Source: Alkalimarinus sediminis (lineage in GTDB: Bacteria; Pseudomonadota; Gammaproteobacteria; Pseudomonadales; Oleiphilaceae). Taken from it: a stretch of 64,000 bases of DNA. Shown here one piece after another: positions 8,656 through 17,594 of the stretch. A program made the translations under genes and the position numbers. Positions within the stretch are counted from its first letter, which is position 1, and each line of letters begins with the position of its first letter. Under the pieces are notes generated by a model. The model made no database searches, was not told the DNA's origin, and saw only the letters and a list, made by a program, of their open reading frames with translations. The stretch is from assembly GCF_026427595.1 (NCBI RefSeq), contig NZ_CP101527.1, forward strand, positions 567,001-631,000. Direction: 5' to 3'.

Positions 8656-10014
8656 GTGCTCAAAGCAAAAAATATATTGAAATTGGCACTGCCGCTAATT
8701 ATCGCCCAGCTAGCGCAAGCATCTATGGGCTTTATCGATACAATTCTAATGGGTATGTTAGGCGTCGAGATGCTCGCTGGCGGCGGGTTAGGTGCTGCAA
8801 TATTTAGCTTTTGCTTTATTGTCTGTACCGGCGTACTAGTGGCCTCATCAAATATTATTGCCTATGCCGTAGGAAAGAATGACCAAGGTGAGATACACCA
8901 GGCATTGTTATCCTCAATGGTTATCGCTGTGGCATTGTCATTACTTTGTGGTATAGGCCTTTGGCATGTTGGTGGCCTTTTAGAGTATGTTGGTCAAAGT
9001 GAAAGCAGTATTAAAAATGCTGAAATTTATTTACGTTCTGTGGTCTGGGCACTTCTGCCCGCATTGGGTTTTATGGCCCTCAGAAACTTTGCGCTTGGTA
9101 TGGGGCGCACAGGCTCTATTCTTAAAATCACGTTAGCCGCGGCAATTTGTAACTTTCCCATTAGCTATGCCTTAATGAAAGGTGTATGGATTCTGCCTGA
9201 ATTAGGATTAAAAGGTGTCGGCTACGGCACGGTGACCGTCTCGTTTCTTATGTTCTTCGCGTTTGCATGGGATATATATAAGCTACCTGCTTTAAAACCG
9301 TATCCATTTTGGAGTGGATGGGGGCAATTTAAGCTAAATTCAGTGTTAGCGACTCTTCGTTTAGGTATTCCTATGGCTATTGCGTATGCTATGGAAGCCG
9401 GCTTGTTTACTGCAGCTGCCATTCTGGTGGGTATTATCGGTGAAATCGAATTGGCAGCTCATCAAATTACCCTCCAGTGCATCACCTTGTCATTTATGAT
9501 TCCGGTAGGGTTATCCCAAGCCGTTTCAGTGTTAGTTGGGCGCAGTTATGGCGCTAATAATCTGTCTGACGTAGGGGGATATGCTGGGGTAGGTGTACTG
9601 GTGGGTCTAGTTGGGAGTACCGTGGCTGCATTTGTGTTTTGGTTTTTCCCAGAAGTAATTGTCAGTCTCTTTACTCAAGCAAAAGAGACGCAAGAGATCG
9701 CGAGAGTGCAGCAAGTTGGTATTCAATTATTGTGGGTAGCAGCACTATTCCAACTGGTTGACGGTATACAGGTTATTACCATGGGGTCACTGAGGGGGAT
9801 GAAACTTGCAGTGGCACCTACTCTAATTACTGTGTTGGGTTATTGGGGGGTTGGCTTCCCAAGTGCTTATTTCTTAATGGACTACTGGGGCGTGCAAGGT
9901 GTATGGGGCGGCTTAGGTATTGGTCTTGGCGTGACCGCTGTTATGCTAGTCACGCTTTTCGTGGTGCACCTTAGCGGGCTAAAGAAACGGCAGCGGTTAG
10001 CGTTGGCTAGTTAG
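8656..10014 (+). CDS. MATE-family multidrug/Na+ (or H+) antiporter, NorM type
   Basis: About 452 residues, twelve predicted membrane segments in two similar halves, typical of MATE exporters. The first helix begins LALPLIIAQLAQASMGFIDTI, and the second half has AMEAGLFTAAAILVGIIGE and LAAHQITLQ, matching NorM-type blocks. I prefer the GTG at 8656 because GGAG (8646-8649) sits 6 bases before it; a TTG at 8644 would add four residues but has a poorer site. Substrates cannot be read from sequence. A strong hairpin at 8556-8587 precedes it. Confidence 0.92.
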   Translation: MLKAKNILKLALPLIIAQLAQASMGFIDTILMGMLGVEMLAGGGLGAAIFSFCFIVCTGVLVASSNIIAYAVGKNDQGEIHQALLSSMVIAVALSLLCGIGLWHVGGLLEYVGQSESSIKNAEIYLRSVVWALLPALGFMALRNFALGMGRTGSILKITLAAAICNFPISYALMKGVWILPELGLKGVGYGTVTVSFLMFFAFAWDIYKLPALKPYPFWSGWGQFKLNSVLATLRLGIPMAIAYAMEAGLFTAAAILVGIIGEIELAAHQITLQCITLSFMIPVGLSQAVSVLVGRSYGANNLSDVGGYAGVGVLVGLVGSTVAAFVFWFFPEVIVSLFTQAKETQEIARVQQVGIQLLWVAALFQLVDGIQVITMGSLRGMKLAVAPTLITVLGYWGVGFPSAYFLMDYWGVQGVWGGLGIGLGVTAVMLVTLFVVHLSGLKKRQRLALAS

Positions 10015-10204
10015 ATTTCTGTCATGCGTTGGTTGCAGATACTCAACACTAAACGAGCGTAAAGCCGCTAAAAAAAGTATGGCAATGTGCAATATCTTCT
10101 GCCGTCATCCACTTATCGTTAGAGTAAAAAATATCACTTCCAATTTTATTGGCCTTATCACCCCATAGAGGATTGTATGGTAGGAGAGAGAGTTCAGTCA
10201 CATT

Positions 10205-11275
10205 TTATTGCTTTAAAAACGTGGCGATTGCAGTTAGATTTTTTTCTGTGGTGGTAATGCCGGGAATAAGGGGAATCCTAGGTAAAATTGGAACACTCCA
10301 TTGACGAGGTGATAGCCCAGTCCATTTCTTGAAGTTTCTACAAAATACAGACGCTTCTGAATAGCCTAGGTTTAATGCGATATCCATGACACTTAAACTG
10401 CCGTAGAGCAGTTGCTGCTGTGCTGTCATTGTGCGGGTTAATTGAAGTAAGTGACTGAAACTTGTACCTTCACTTTTCAGTCTTTTTTGTAATACCCGTG
10501 GGTGTAGGTTTAGCGCTGCGCTGACTCTTTCAATACTGCATTCACCGCTAGACAGAAGGTTGCTGCAGATATAGCGGACTTGTGCTTGTAGATCTTCTGG
10601 GTAAATGCTTTCGAGTAGCTGTATGCGTTTATTGAAATGCTCTTGCAGCATTTGATCGCTATTTCTGTTCTCTCGATCAAGCCAGGCACTTGGAAAATGA
10701 ATACCGTTAAATGTACTGCCGACGTTAAGGTGAGCACTGTAATTAGGTATGGCAGTCCTATCTTGTTCTTGCAGGTGAGTCTGTAAATCCATTTTTAATA
10801 GCGGGTTAATTTCGCCTAGAAGTGCAGTGAGTGCATTATAAATTTGAGCTACGCTTAAAAGAATGAGCTGTTGAAGGCCGTTGGCGTTGGTAAAATCAAA
10901 ATTTAAGTGAATTTCAGCAATCTCGCCTCTAACCGTTAGTGCAAGATGAACTCCTCTGGCATGCAGTCGCATATGCTCGTTAGAAAACTGTATGGACTCT
11001 CTCAATGTGGGTTGTTGGCTTGTCGATAGAACCAGTTCGCCTATTGCCATTGCGGTTTGTTTTGCCGCAAGCTTTAAAGAAAATATAGGGTCATTGCATG
11101 CTTGTGCAGTTAATTCGAGCAGTTCAGCAACTTTAACATAAGAGATTAGTGCTTCTGGTTCACGAAGCTGAGCACTACTCATACCCAGTTGTTGCATTAT
11201 TTTATGAGGGTTATAACCTAGTTGATAAACTAATTTCTCATAGCCTTCAATCGCACCGCTTCTTATTAGATACAT
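10205..11275 (-). CDS. AraC-family regulator with arabinose-binding-like N domain
   Basis: 356 residues. The N-terminal about 200 residues resemble the arabinose-binding-like domain common in OruR/ArgR-type marine regulators (YEKLVYQLGYNPHKIMQQLG, then the KQTAMAIGELVLSTSQQPTL region). The C-terminal about 100 residues are a double helix-turn-helix with the AraC hallmark IALNLGYSEASVFCRNFKKWTGLSPRQW. It lies downstream of the alpha/beta hydrolase on the same strand, separated by about 127 bases, so it may control that lipase-like gene, but this is context only. Confidence 0.9.
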   Translation of the reverse strand: MYLIRSGAIEGYEKLVYQLGYNPHKIMQQLGMSSAQLREPEALISYVKVAELLELTAQACNDPIFSLKLAAKQTAMAIGELVLSTSQQPTLRESIQFSNEHMRLHARGVHLALTVRGEIAEIHLNFDFTNANGLQQLILLSVAQIYNALTALLGEINPLLKMDLQTHLQEQDRTAIPNYSAHLNVGSTFNGIHFPSAWLDRENRNSDQMLQEHFNKRIQLLESIYPEDLQAQVRYICSNLLSSGECSIERVSAALNLHPRVLQKRLKSEGTSFSHLLQLTRTMTAQQQLLYGSLSVMDIALNLGYSEASVFCRNFKKWTGLSPRQWSVPILPRIPLIPGITTTEKNLTAIATFLKQ

Positions 11276-11402
11276 TGTTTAGTTGCCTGCCTAATCTCGA
11301 CACCCTTTATATAATAGCCATTTATATTCGTTTATTAGTAATCTGCTTCTCTTTTTTGTGTGGTTTGTCGCGATATAAAAGACGAGCACTGCTATGAGTG
11401 GG

Positions 11403-12314
11403 TTAGGTATCATTTCCTCGTAAAAAACGCATGAACTCTCGCTGAAATTTTATGGGTTCATCCAGAATAGGAATATGTCCTGATTTTTTGAACCGAATGA
11501 CTTTAGCATGTGGTACATAGCGGCATACATCTAATTGACCCGAAAGCGGAAAGTATCTCGACTGTTCGCCTATCATTAACGTGGTAGGTATTTGAATGTT
11601 AGCGAGGTGAGCCCTAGTATCTTTGCCTGCCATAAATGCCTCCATAATCCGTAAATAGGCCTGCCAATGCTCTACTTTAATCAAGGTCTTGGTTAAGGGG
11701 CGCTCAAAATATCGACCTGCAAAGCGAATGAAGCTGCGTGTCATAGGGCGGTTGGTTGCTCGACTGATTAGGGCGATGACCGTATCTCGCATCTTCAGGC
11801 GTGTGTGTTCTGGTAGAGACCAGTAAGAAATGTCTGGCGCTAGGTGTTCAATATCCTTTAGTAGCTCTCTGAAGTGAGAAAAAATTTCGTCTTGCCTACT
11901 ACCAAATAACCCATGCGACCAATCGTCAGAGTTACGGCTTTGAGCTGAGTGTTCGATATTCAAGTAACGGCTGACACGCTCAAAACCACCAATCTGGTTA
12001 AAGGCGAGGCAGGCGTAAGCTCCCGTCGAAATACCACCCAAAATAGCATTGTCTAATTGAAAGTGGTTAAACAGATCTTCAATATCTTCTGCATAATGAC
12101 CAAATACATCTGCGTTGGACATCGGTAAGTGATGTGAGTGACCAAAGCCACGTAAGTCAGGAAGGATGAATTTATACCTATGTATCAGTGGCAATATATT
12201 AGGAATCCAGTGAGAGGACTGGGAACCAAACCCATGGAGAAGCACAACGGGCTGCCCCCTACCAATACAGCGGATGTATAACTGTTCACCATCTCGAAGT
12301 GGTATATATGCCAC
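11403..12314 (-). CDS. Alpha/beta hydrolase
   Basis: 303 residues, no signal peptide. Alpha/beta-hydrolase features in order: oxyanion block VVLLHGFGSQSSHW, LPDLRGFGHS, nucleophile elbow GGISTGAYA with the serine near residue 96, and the catalytic histidine in FKKSGHIPILDEP near residue 283. The cap region between is long and basic. Substrate not predictable. The downstream AraC regulator is on the same strand; the upstream DGC gene is divergent with about 270 bases between. Confidence 0.88.
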   Translation of the reverse strand: MAYIPLRDGEQLYIRCIGRGQPVVLLHGFGSQSSHWIPNILPLIHRYKFILPDLRGFGHSHHLPMSNADVFGHYAEDIEDLFNHFQLDNAILGGISTGAYACLAFNQIGGFERVSRYLNIEHSAQSRNSDDWSHGLFGSRQDEIFSHFRELLKDIEHLAPDISYWSLPEHTRLKMRDTVIALISRATNRPMTRSFIRFAGRYFERPLTKTLIKVEHWQAYLRIMEAFMAGKDTRAHLANIQIPTTLMIGEQSRYFPLSGQLDVCRYVPHAKVIRFKKSGHIPILDEPIKFQREFMRFLRGNDT

Positions 12315-12585
12315 TTAACAAACTCCAAATTTTGTGTCATTAGGGCAATAGCGCTTGCGGCATACGGTATAAACGCATTATATTCTGCGGCGCCTTGCAT
12401 CAAAGAGAGATAAGAAAAAGAGTTTATGGCTATGTTTTTGAAAAATATTGACTGATTACGATCATAAATTGATAAAAAGCGAACGCATAAAGCGTTAAAG
12501 TCGCCAAATTAAAATTTAAGCTCTTACCGTCAATAGTCTACGCTTAATAAAGACCCCAGAATAATAATCACTAGCTGAGAAATTG

Positions 12586-14385
12586 ATGCGGAAAATTAGC
12601 TTATTAGTTAGTTGTCTATGCACTCTTTTATTAATCTGTAGTGCTGTTGACGCAAAATCCTTAGTACTTACATCGCAGGGCCAAAAGCACGTATTAGGCG
12701 CTGGCATTTTGTTTATTGAAGATAAAGATAGAGCGTTATCACTTGATGATATTCGCGATCAGGGATATGAGTGGAATGTTAATGCAGGTGAGATATTTAA
12801 CAAAGGCTACAACGACTCGGCCTGGTGGTTAAAATTTGATATTGATAATGAAACCCAAAACAGTGAATGGCTTATTGAGATATCGTATGCGGTTTTGGAT
12901 TATGTGGACGTTTTCGTTGTAGATAGTGCTGGGAATCTCTCTAGAAACTCTATGGGGGACAAATTTCAATTTTCTCAAAGACCTGTTGAACACCGTTATT
13001 TTGTTGTTCCAATGTCTATTGCCCCATCTGAGTCAGCGACCGTTTATATGCGAGTTGTATCGAGTAGTTCATTACAAGTGCCAATTAATATTTGGGATAA
13101 AGAGACCTTCTACTCATCTGATATAAGTCGCTCAGTTATGCATGGGGCCTACTTTGGTGGGTTGATGATTATTGCCATCTACAATTTACTTATCTATTTC
13201 GCGTTAAAGGAGCGAACCTATCTATATTATGTAGGCTACGTTTTGGCAATGATTGCTTTTATGGCGAGCTTAAACGGGTGGGCGTTTCAGTTTTTATGGC
13301 CTAATAGTACACAATGGAATGACACGGCCATTTTGATCTCGCTGGACTTAGTGGTTTTATTTGGTCTCTTTTTTACGCAGCGCTTTTTAGATTTTAGTAC
13401 GCTATCCCGACCTTTATGGATGTCCGCTAATGTAATCGTAGCTGTCTGCGTTGTATTAATCTTTGTGTTCATGATAATCCCCTATGATATTGGTATACGC
13501 ATCATAGTCGTGTATGCAACTTTTGGTTGTTTTTGGGCGCTATTTTCAGGTATTTTCGCTTGGAAAAAAGGGCGTCAATCTGCAGGTACTTACGTAGTTG
13601 CTTGGTCTTTGCTTTTGGTGGGTGGGGTGATTCTAGGACTGAACAAATTCCATATTGTTCCACGGAATATTTACACTGATTATGCGGCACAAATAGGTTC
13701 GCTGATAGAAGTGCTGCTATTGTCATTTGCCTTGGCTGAACGAATTAACAAAGAAAAAGCACTGCGTTTTGCTGCTCAGAAAGAGGCTTTACTGGTTCAA
13801 CAGCAGGCAAATGAAGCACTAGAGTCACGGGTTGCCTCTCGAACGTTAGAGCTTGAAGATGCTAATAGAAAGCTACAGGATCTTAGCAATACTGATCAGC
13901 TGACAGGTCTGAAAAATAGACGCTTCTTGAATCGGTATATCGATCAAGAAATTGCCCGTGGCGTTCGTTATAAGCATGAAGTGGCCGTGCTGCTTATTGA
14001 TATCGATTACTTTAAGCAGGTAAATGATACATATGGTCACTTGGTGGGCGATGACTGCTTACAAGAAGTGGCAAAACGGATAGAGGACCAAGTACGATGG
14101 CCCACTGACCTCGTGGCTCGTTATGGCGGTGAAGAGTTTTGCATGATATTACCTGAGACTAATCTTGATGGGGCAGTCATTGTTGCTGAACGAGTTCGTA
14201 AAAAAGTTAATGATGACTTGGTAAACACCCGTAGTGCTGAGCTTGGTATTACTGTGAGTGTAGGGGTTTACTCAGCGCTGCCGACAGACGCAGGCCAAGG
14301 AAGCGAGTTTGTGGATTTAGCCGATAAAGCGCTCTATTCTGCGAAAGAAAATGGCCGCAATAGAGTTGAATCTATGCGTATATAG
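12586..14385 (+). CDS. 7TM-DISM sensor diguanylate cyclase
   Basis: 599 residues from the ATG at 12586 (a TTG just before it is also in frame). Signal peptide (about 1-24), periplasmic 7TMR-DISMED2 carbohydrate-binding-like domain (about 40-180), seven transmembrane helices (about 185-390), a short coiled coil, then a GGDEF domain with ARYGGEEFCMILP. The GGEEF signature predicts an active c-di-GMP synthase. The inhibitory I-site RxxD is not canonical: the spacing gives WPTD with the arginine one place too far, so product feedback may be weak. It stands alone, 100 bases before the glucosylglycerate operon. Confidence 0.93.
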   Translation: MRKISLLVSCLCTLLLICSAVDAKSLVLTSQGQKHVLGAGILFIEDKDRALSLDDIRDQGYEWNVNAGEIFNKGYNDSAWWLKFDIDNETQNSEWLIEISYAVLDYVDVFVVDSAGNLSRNSMGDKFQFSQRPVEHRYFVVPMSIAPSESATVYMRVVSSSSLQVPINIWDKETFYSSDISRSVMHGAYFGGLMIIAIYNLLIYFALKERTYLYYVGYVLAMIAFMASLNGWAFQFLWPNSTQWNDTAILISLDLVVLFGLFFTQRFLDFSTLSRPLWMSANVIVAVCVVLIFVFMIIPYDIGIRIIVVYATFGCFWALFSGIFAWKKGRQSAGTYVVAWSLLLVGGVILGLNKFHIVPRNIYTDYAAQIGSLIEVLLLSFALAERINKEKALRFAAQKEALLVQQQANEALESRVASRTLELEDANRKLQDLSNTDQLTGLKNRRFLNRYIDQEIARGVRYKHEVAVLLIDIDYFKQVNDTYGHLVGDDCLQEVAKRIEDQVRWPTDLVARYGGEEFCMILPETNLDGAVIVAERVRKKVNDDLVNTRSAELGITVSVGVYSALPTDAGQGSEFVDLADKALYSAKENGRNRVESMRI

Positions 14386-14449
14386 TGAATTAACGTTTAA
14401 ACTGTTTTAACTCTCTTTTCAAATCTTGGCCAATTCTGTGCATAGTACT

Positions 14450-14479
14450 CTCTATAACTTAACTTTAGTGTTTATAGAG
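14450..14479 (+). promoter_or_regulatory. Inverted repeat overlapping the ribosome binding site of the glucosylglycerate operon
   Basis: CTCTATAA (14450-14457) and TTATAGAG (14472-14479) form an 8-bp inverted repeat with 14 bases between. The right arm runs into GAGGG (14477-14481), the ribosome binding site in front of the first operon gene. It could be an operator or a translation-blocking hairpin. Inference from pattern only. Confidence 0.4.
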
Positions 14480-14484
14480 GGTAA

Positions 14485-16257
14485 GTGTGTTCCATTATGG
14501 TGCATGATGAGATAGTTAAAGAGATTAAAGAACAGCAGTTACCGCAGCACTATTTAACCTCTGTGGAGCGATATTTGGTGCCGCTGGCAGACAAACTAGC
14601 GGCACTAACAGTGCGTAGAAATGGTGCGCTGCTGGTGGGTGTGCAAGGCGGGCAAGGAACCGGAAAGTCGACGCTTGCCTTGTTTATGTCGTTAATTTTG
14701 CAGCATAACCATAATCTTCGTACTGTTTGCCTCTCCCTTGATGATTTCTACCTCACCAAAAGTGAGCGAGAGCAGCTTGCCTGTGACGTTCACCCTCTAC
14801 TCAAAACACGCGGTGTTCCAGGCACCCATGATATTGAATTAGCCCTTGAGACAATCACTAAATTAGAGAGTATGAAAGAGGGTGAACAGCTCTTGATTCC
14901 TCGTTTTGATAAGGCGTTGGATGACCGAAAACCTCAATCAGAATGGGATAGTGTTAGTGGTAAGGTCGATGTGATTCTGTTTGAAGGCTGGTGTGTTGCC
15001 GCGCCACCTGAAGTCGATTCGTTACTAAAAGAGCCGATCAATAAACTTGAAACCGAACATGATGAGCAGGGAAGATGGCGAAACTGGGTTAATGAGCAGT
15101 TGAAGCAGGGGTACACAACACTGTTTGACCAGTTGGATTACCTAGTTGTTCTGCAAGCACCATCATTTGATGTGATTTACGAATGGCGGTTACTACAAGA
15201 ACATAAGTTAAAAGCGAGTATTGCTAACACTCAGGGAGATCACAGCGGGGTGATGGATGACGAGCAAATTGCATACTTTATTCAGCACTATGAGCGCATC
15301 ACAAGGGCTTGCCTGAATAGACTACCACAACGTGCAGACTGTTTATTTAAGTTGGATGAAACGCACGCTATTTACGAGGTGTCTCAGCCTCGCCAATCGA
15401 CCTCGTTAATGGTCGTGACCGATTTGGATGGCACCCTGCTGGACCATTTTGATTACTCTTATGATGCAGCTACGCCCGCGATTGAGTTGCTTAAGCATCA
15501 TAAAATCCCACTTATTATCAATACCAGTAAAACTTATGAAGAGGTTGTGGGTATAAAAAATGAGCTCTGTCTTGATACCCCTTGTATTGTAGAGAACGGC
15601 TCAGCGGTTTACTTATCTGCTTCTGCTTGGCCGTCGCTAGCAGGTCAGTTATCGGATGATCTACTATTGGTTGGCGACCAGTATGTCAAAATATTTGGCC
15701 AACCCAGAACCAAAATTCTCACAACTCTACAGCGTCTAAAAAGCCAAAGTGGCTACTTATTTGAAGGGTTTTCTGACTACACCGAAGAGGCGCTGGTGAA
15801 ACAGACAGGGCTTTCTCAGTCCCGTGCTACTCAGGCGTTGAACCGGCACTTTTCAGAACCGATTATCTGGCAAGACAGCGAAGCGCATTACCTCCAATTT
15901 GAAGCGGATATTAAGCAGAGTGGCTTGATGTTACTGCGCGGTGGGCGGTTTATTCATGTGCTCGGGTGTTGTGATAAAGGCCAGTCATTAGCGTGGTTAA
16001 AGGCATTATACACTCGGTCTAACAATAGCGATTTTAAGCGTCAAAGTTCAACAGCAGAGCCCTTATTGGTTGCGCTAGGTGATAGTCAAAATGATGCTGC
16101 GATGCTAGCCATTGCCGATATTGCTGTTGTGGTTAAATCCCCCGTTCATGAATACCCAACCGTACCTCAGCCAAAAGGTGAGGTTGTTTATAGCCAGAAA
16201 GAGGGGCCGGCAGGCTGGAATGACGAGGTGCTTACGATTATTAAGCGAACCCGATAA
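14485..16257 (+). CDS. Fusion: D-glycerate kinase (N) + HAD-type glucosyl/mannosyl-3-phosphoglycerate phosphatase (C)
   Basis: 590 residues in two enzymes. Residues about 1-300: P-loop kinase of the glycerate kinase/PanK-like group with Walker A GVQGGQGTGKST (about 52-63), SLDDFYLTK (84-92) and VDVILFEGWC (161-170). Residues about 307-590: HAD phosphatase of the MPGP family with motif I VTDLDGTLLD (311-320), the INTSKTYEE motif II block and motif IV ALGDSQNDAAML near 535. Together with gpgS and the phosphorylase behind it, the predicted jobs are dephosphorylation of glucosyl-3-phosphoglycerate and rephosphorylation of glycerate. Start is uncertain: GTG 14485 is close to GAGGG; ATG 14497 is farther. 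Confidence 0.85.
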   Translation: MCSIMVHDEIVKEIKEQQLPQHYLTSVERYLVPLADKLAALTVRRNGALLVGVQGGQGTGKSTLALFMSLILQHNHNLRTVCLSLDDFYLTKSEREQLACDVHPLLKTRGVPGTHDIELALETITKLESMKEGEQLLIPRFDKALDDRKPQSEWDSVSGKVDVILFEGWCVAAPPEVDSLLKEPINKLETEHDEQGRWRNWVNEQLKQGYTTLFDQLDYLVVLQAPSFDVIYEWRLLQEHKLKASIANTQGDHSGVMDDEQIAYFIQHYERITRACLNRLPQRADCLFKLDETHAIYEVSQPRQSTSLMVVTDLDGTLLDHFDYSYDAATPAIELLKHHKIPLIINTSKTYEEVVGIKNELCLDTPCIVENGSAVYLSASAWPSLAGQLSDDLLLVGDQYVKIFGQPRTKILTTLQRLKSQSGYLFEGFSDYTEEALVKQTGLSQSRATQALNRHFSEPIIWQDSEAHYLQFEADIKQSGLMLLRGGRFIHVLGCCDKGQSLAWLKALYTRSNNSDFKRQSSTAEPLLVALGDSQNDAAMLAIADIAVVVKSPVHEYPTVPQPKGEVVYSQKEGPAGWNDEVLTIIKRTR

Positions 16258-16315
16258 TACAAAATTTTAAGTGTGAGCTATAAGAGCAAGTCAAAATAAA
16301 ATGGAGTAACAAGCT

Positions 16316-17542
16316 ATGGGCGATTTTTATCAAAATGGGATTATTACGACACTTCATAATCTATCGAGACGACCTGTCGAGGCCATAGAAGAAGAGTTGC
16401 ACCGCTTTTCAAAAACACGCCCGATGTCACTTATTCTTCCTTCGTTATACTCTGAGCTGCAGGGTGAAGCCTTACCAAATATTGTGAACGAACTGCGAGG
16501 TGCGACTTATCTTAACGAAGTTGTTATCGGGCTTGATCGAGCGTCAGAAGAGGAGTACCGAAAAGCACTAAAATTCTTTTCAGTGCTGCCTCAACATCAT
16601 CGAGTGCTCTGGAACGAAGGCCCAAGGCTTCAGGCGATAGATAAAACATTGCAGAAAGAAGGGTTGGCTCCCATGGAGTTGGGGAAGGGACGTAACGTTT
16701 GGTATTGCATGGGCTATACATTGGCGTCTGGTCGTGCGCAGTCCGTAGCGTTACATGACTGCGACATCGTCACCTATGAGCGTGGTTTATTAGCGCGACT
16801 AATTTACCCTGTTGCAAACCCCAACTTTAACTATGAGTTTTGTAAAGGTTACTATGCTCGGGTAGCCAATGGAAAAATAAATGGCAGGGTAAGTAGGCTG
16901 TTAGTAACACCGTTGATCAGAGCACTGAAAAAGGTGTTTGGCTCGCTCGATTATCTGGAGTATCTAGATAGCTATCGATATCCGTTGGCAGGGGAGTTTT
17001 CGTTTAGGTTAGATGTGCTGAACGATATTCGCATCCCCAGCGATTGGGGGCTTGAGATAGGTGTACTATCAGAAGTAAAGCGTAATTATGCCACCAACAG
17101 GTTGTGCCAAGTTGATATCGCCGATGTTTATGATCACAAACATCAAAATCTATCAGAAGCCGATGATAGTGGCGGCCTGTCAAAAATGTCGATTGATATA
17201 TCCAAGGCACTTTTTAGAAAATTAGCCACCAACGGAGTGGTATTTAATGCTGAAACTTTTAGAACCATTAAGGCGTCTTATTTTCGTATAGCGTTAGACT
17301 TCGTTGAAACCTACCGTAACGATGCCATCATTAATGGGCTAAATTTCGACATTCACTCTGAAGAGAAAGCAGTAGAGCTATTTACTCAAAATATCGTTAA
17401 AGCGGGGCATCAATTTTTAGAGCGACCGATGGAAAAACCGTTTATACCTAGCTGGAATAGGGTTGCGAGTGCAATACCCGATATTTTTGAGCAGATAAAA
17501 ACGGCAGTAGAACTGGATCATGAAGAGTTTTCTCAGTCATAA
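16316..17542 (+). CDS. gpgS: Glucosyl-3-phosphoglycerate synthase (GT81)
   Basis: 408 residues, GT-A fold retaining glycosyltransferase. The start MGDFYQNGIITTLHNL, the donor-side SLILPSLYSEL and the metal-binding DCDIV (DxD) near residue 145 match GpgS proteins from memory. It moves glucose from an NDP-glucose to D-3-phosphoglycerate, giving glucosyl-3-phosphoglycerate, the precursor of the compatible solute glucosylglycerate. GGAG is well placed before the ATG. It lies 58 bases after the kinase-phosphatase fusion, which would supply the phosphatase step. A mannosyl-3-phosphoglycerate synthase role is less likely by sequence feel. Confidence 0.86.
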   Translation: MGDFYQNGIITTLHNLSRRPVEAIEEELHRFSKTRPMSLILPSLYSELQGEALPNIVNELRGATYLNEVVIGLDRASEEEYRKALKFFSVLPQHHRVLWNEGPRLQAIDKTLQKEGLAPMELGKGRNVWYCMGYTLASGRAQSVALHDCDIVTYERGLLARLIYPVANPNFNYEFCKGYYARVANGKINGRVSRLLVTPLIRALKKVFGSLDYLEYLDSYRYPLAGEFSFRLDVLNDIRIPSDWGLEIGVLSEVKRNYATNRLCQVDIADVYDHKHQNLSEADDSGGLSKMSIDISKALFRKLATNGVVFNAETFRTIKASYFRIALDFVETYRNDAIINGLNFDIHSEEKAVELFTQNIVKAGHQFLERPMEKPFIPSWNRVASAIPDIFEQIKTAVELDHEEFSQS

Positions 17543-17594
17543 ATTGCCGTGTTGAAATAGGTCTGTATTGATAAAGTGGAATTAGGTGGCGGTT

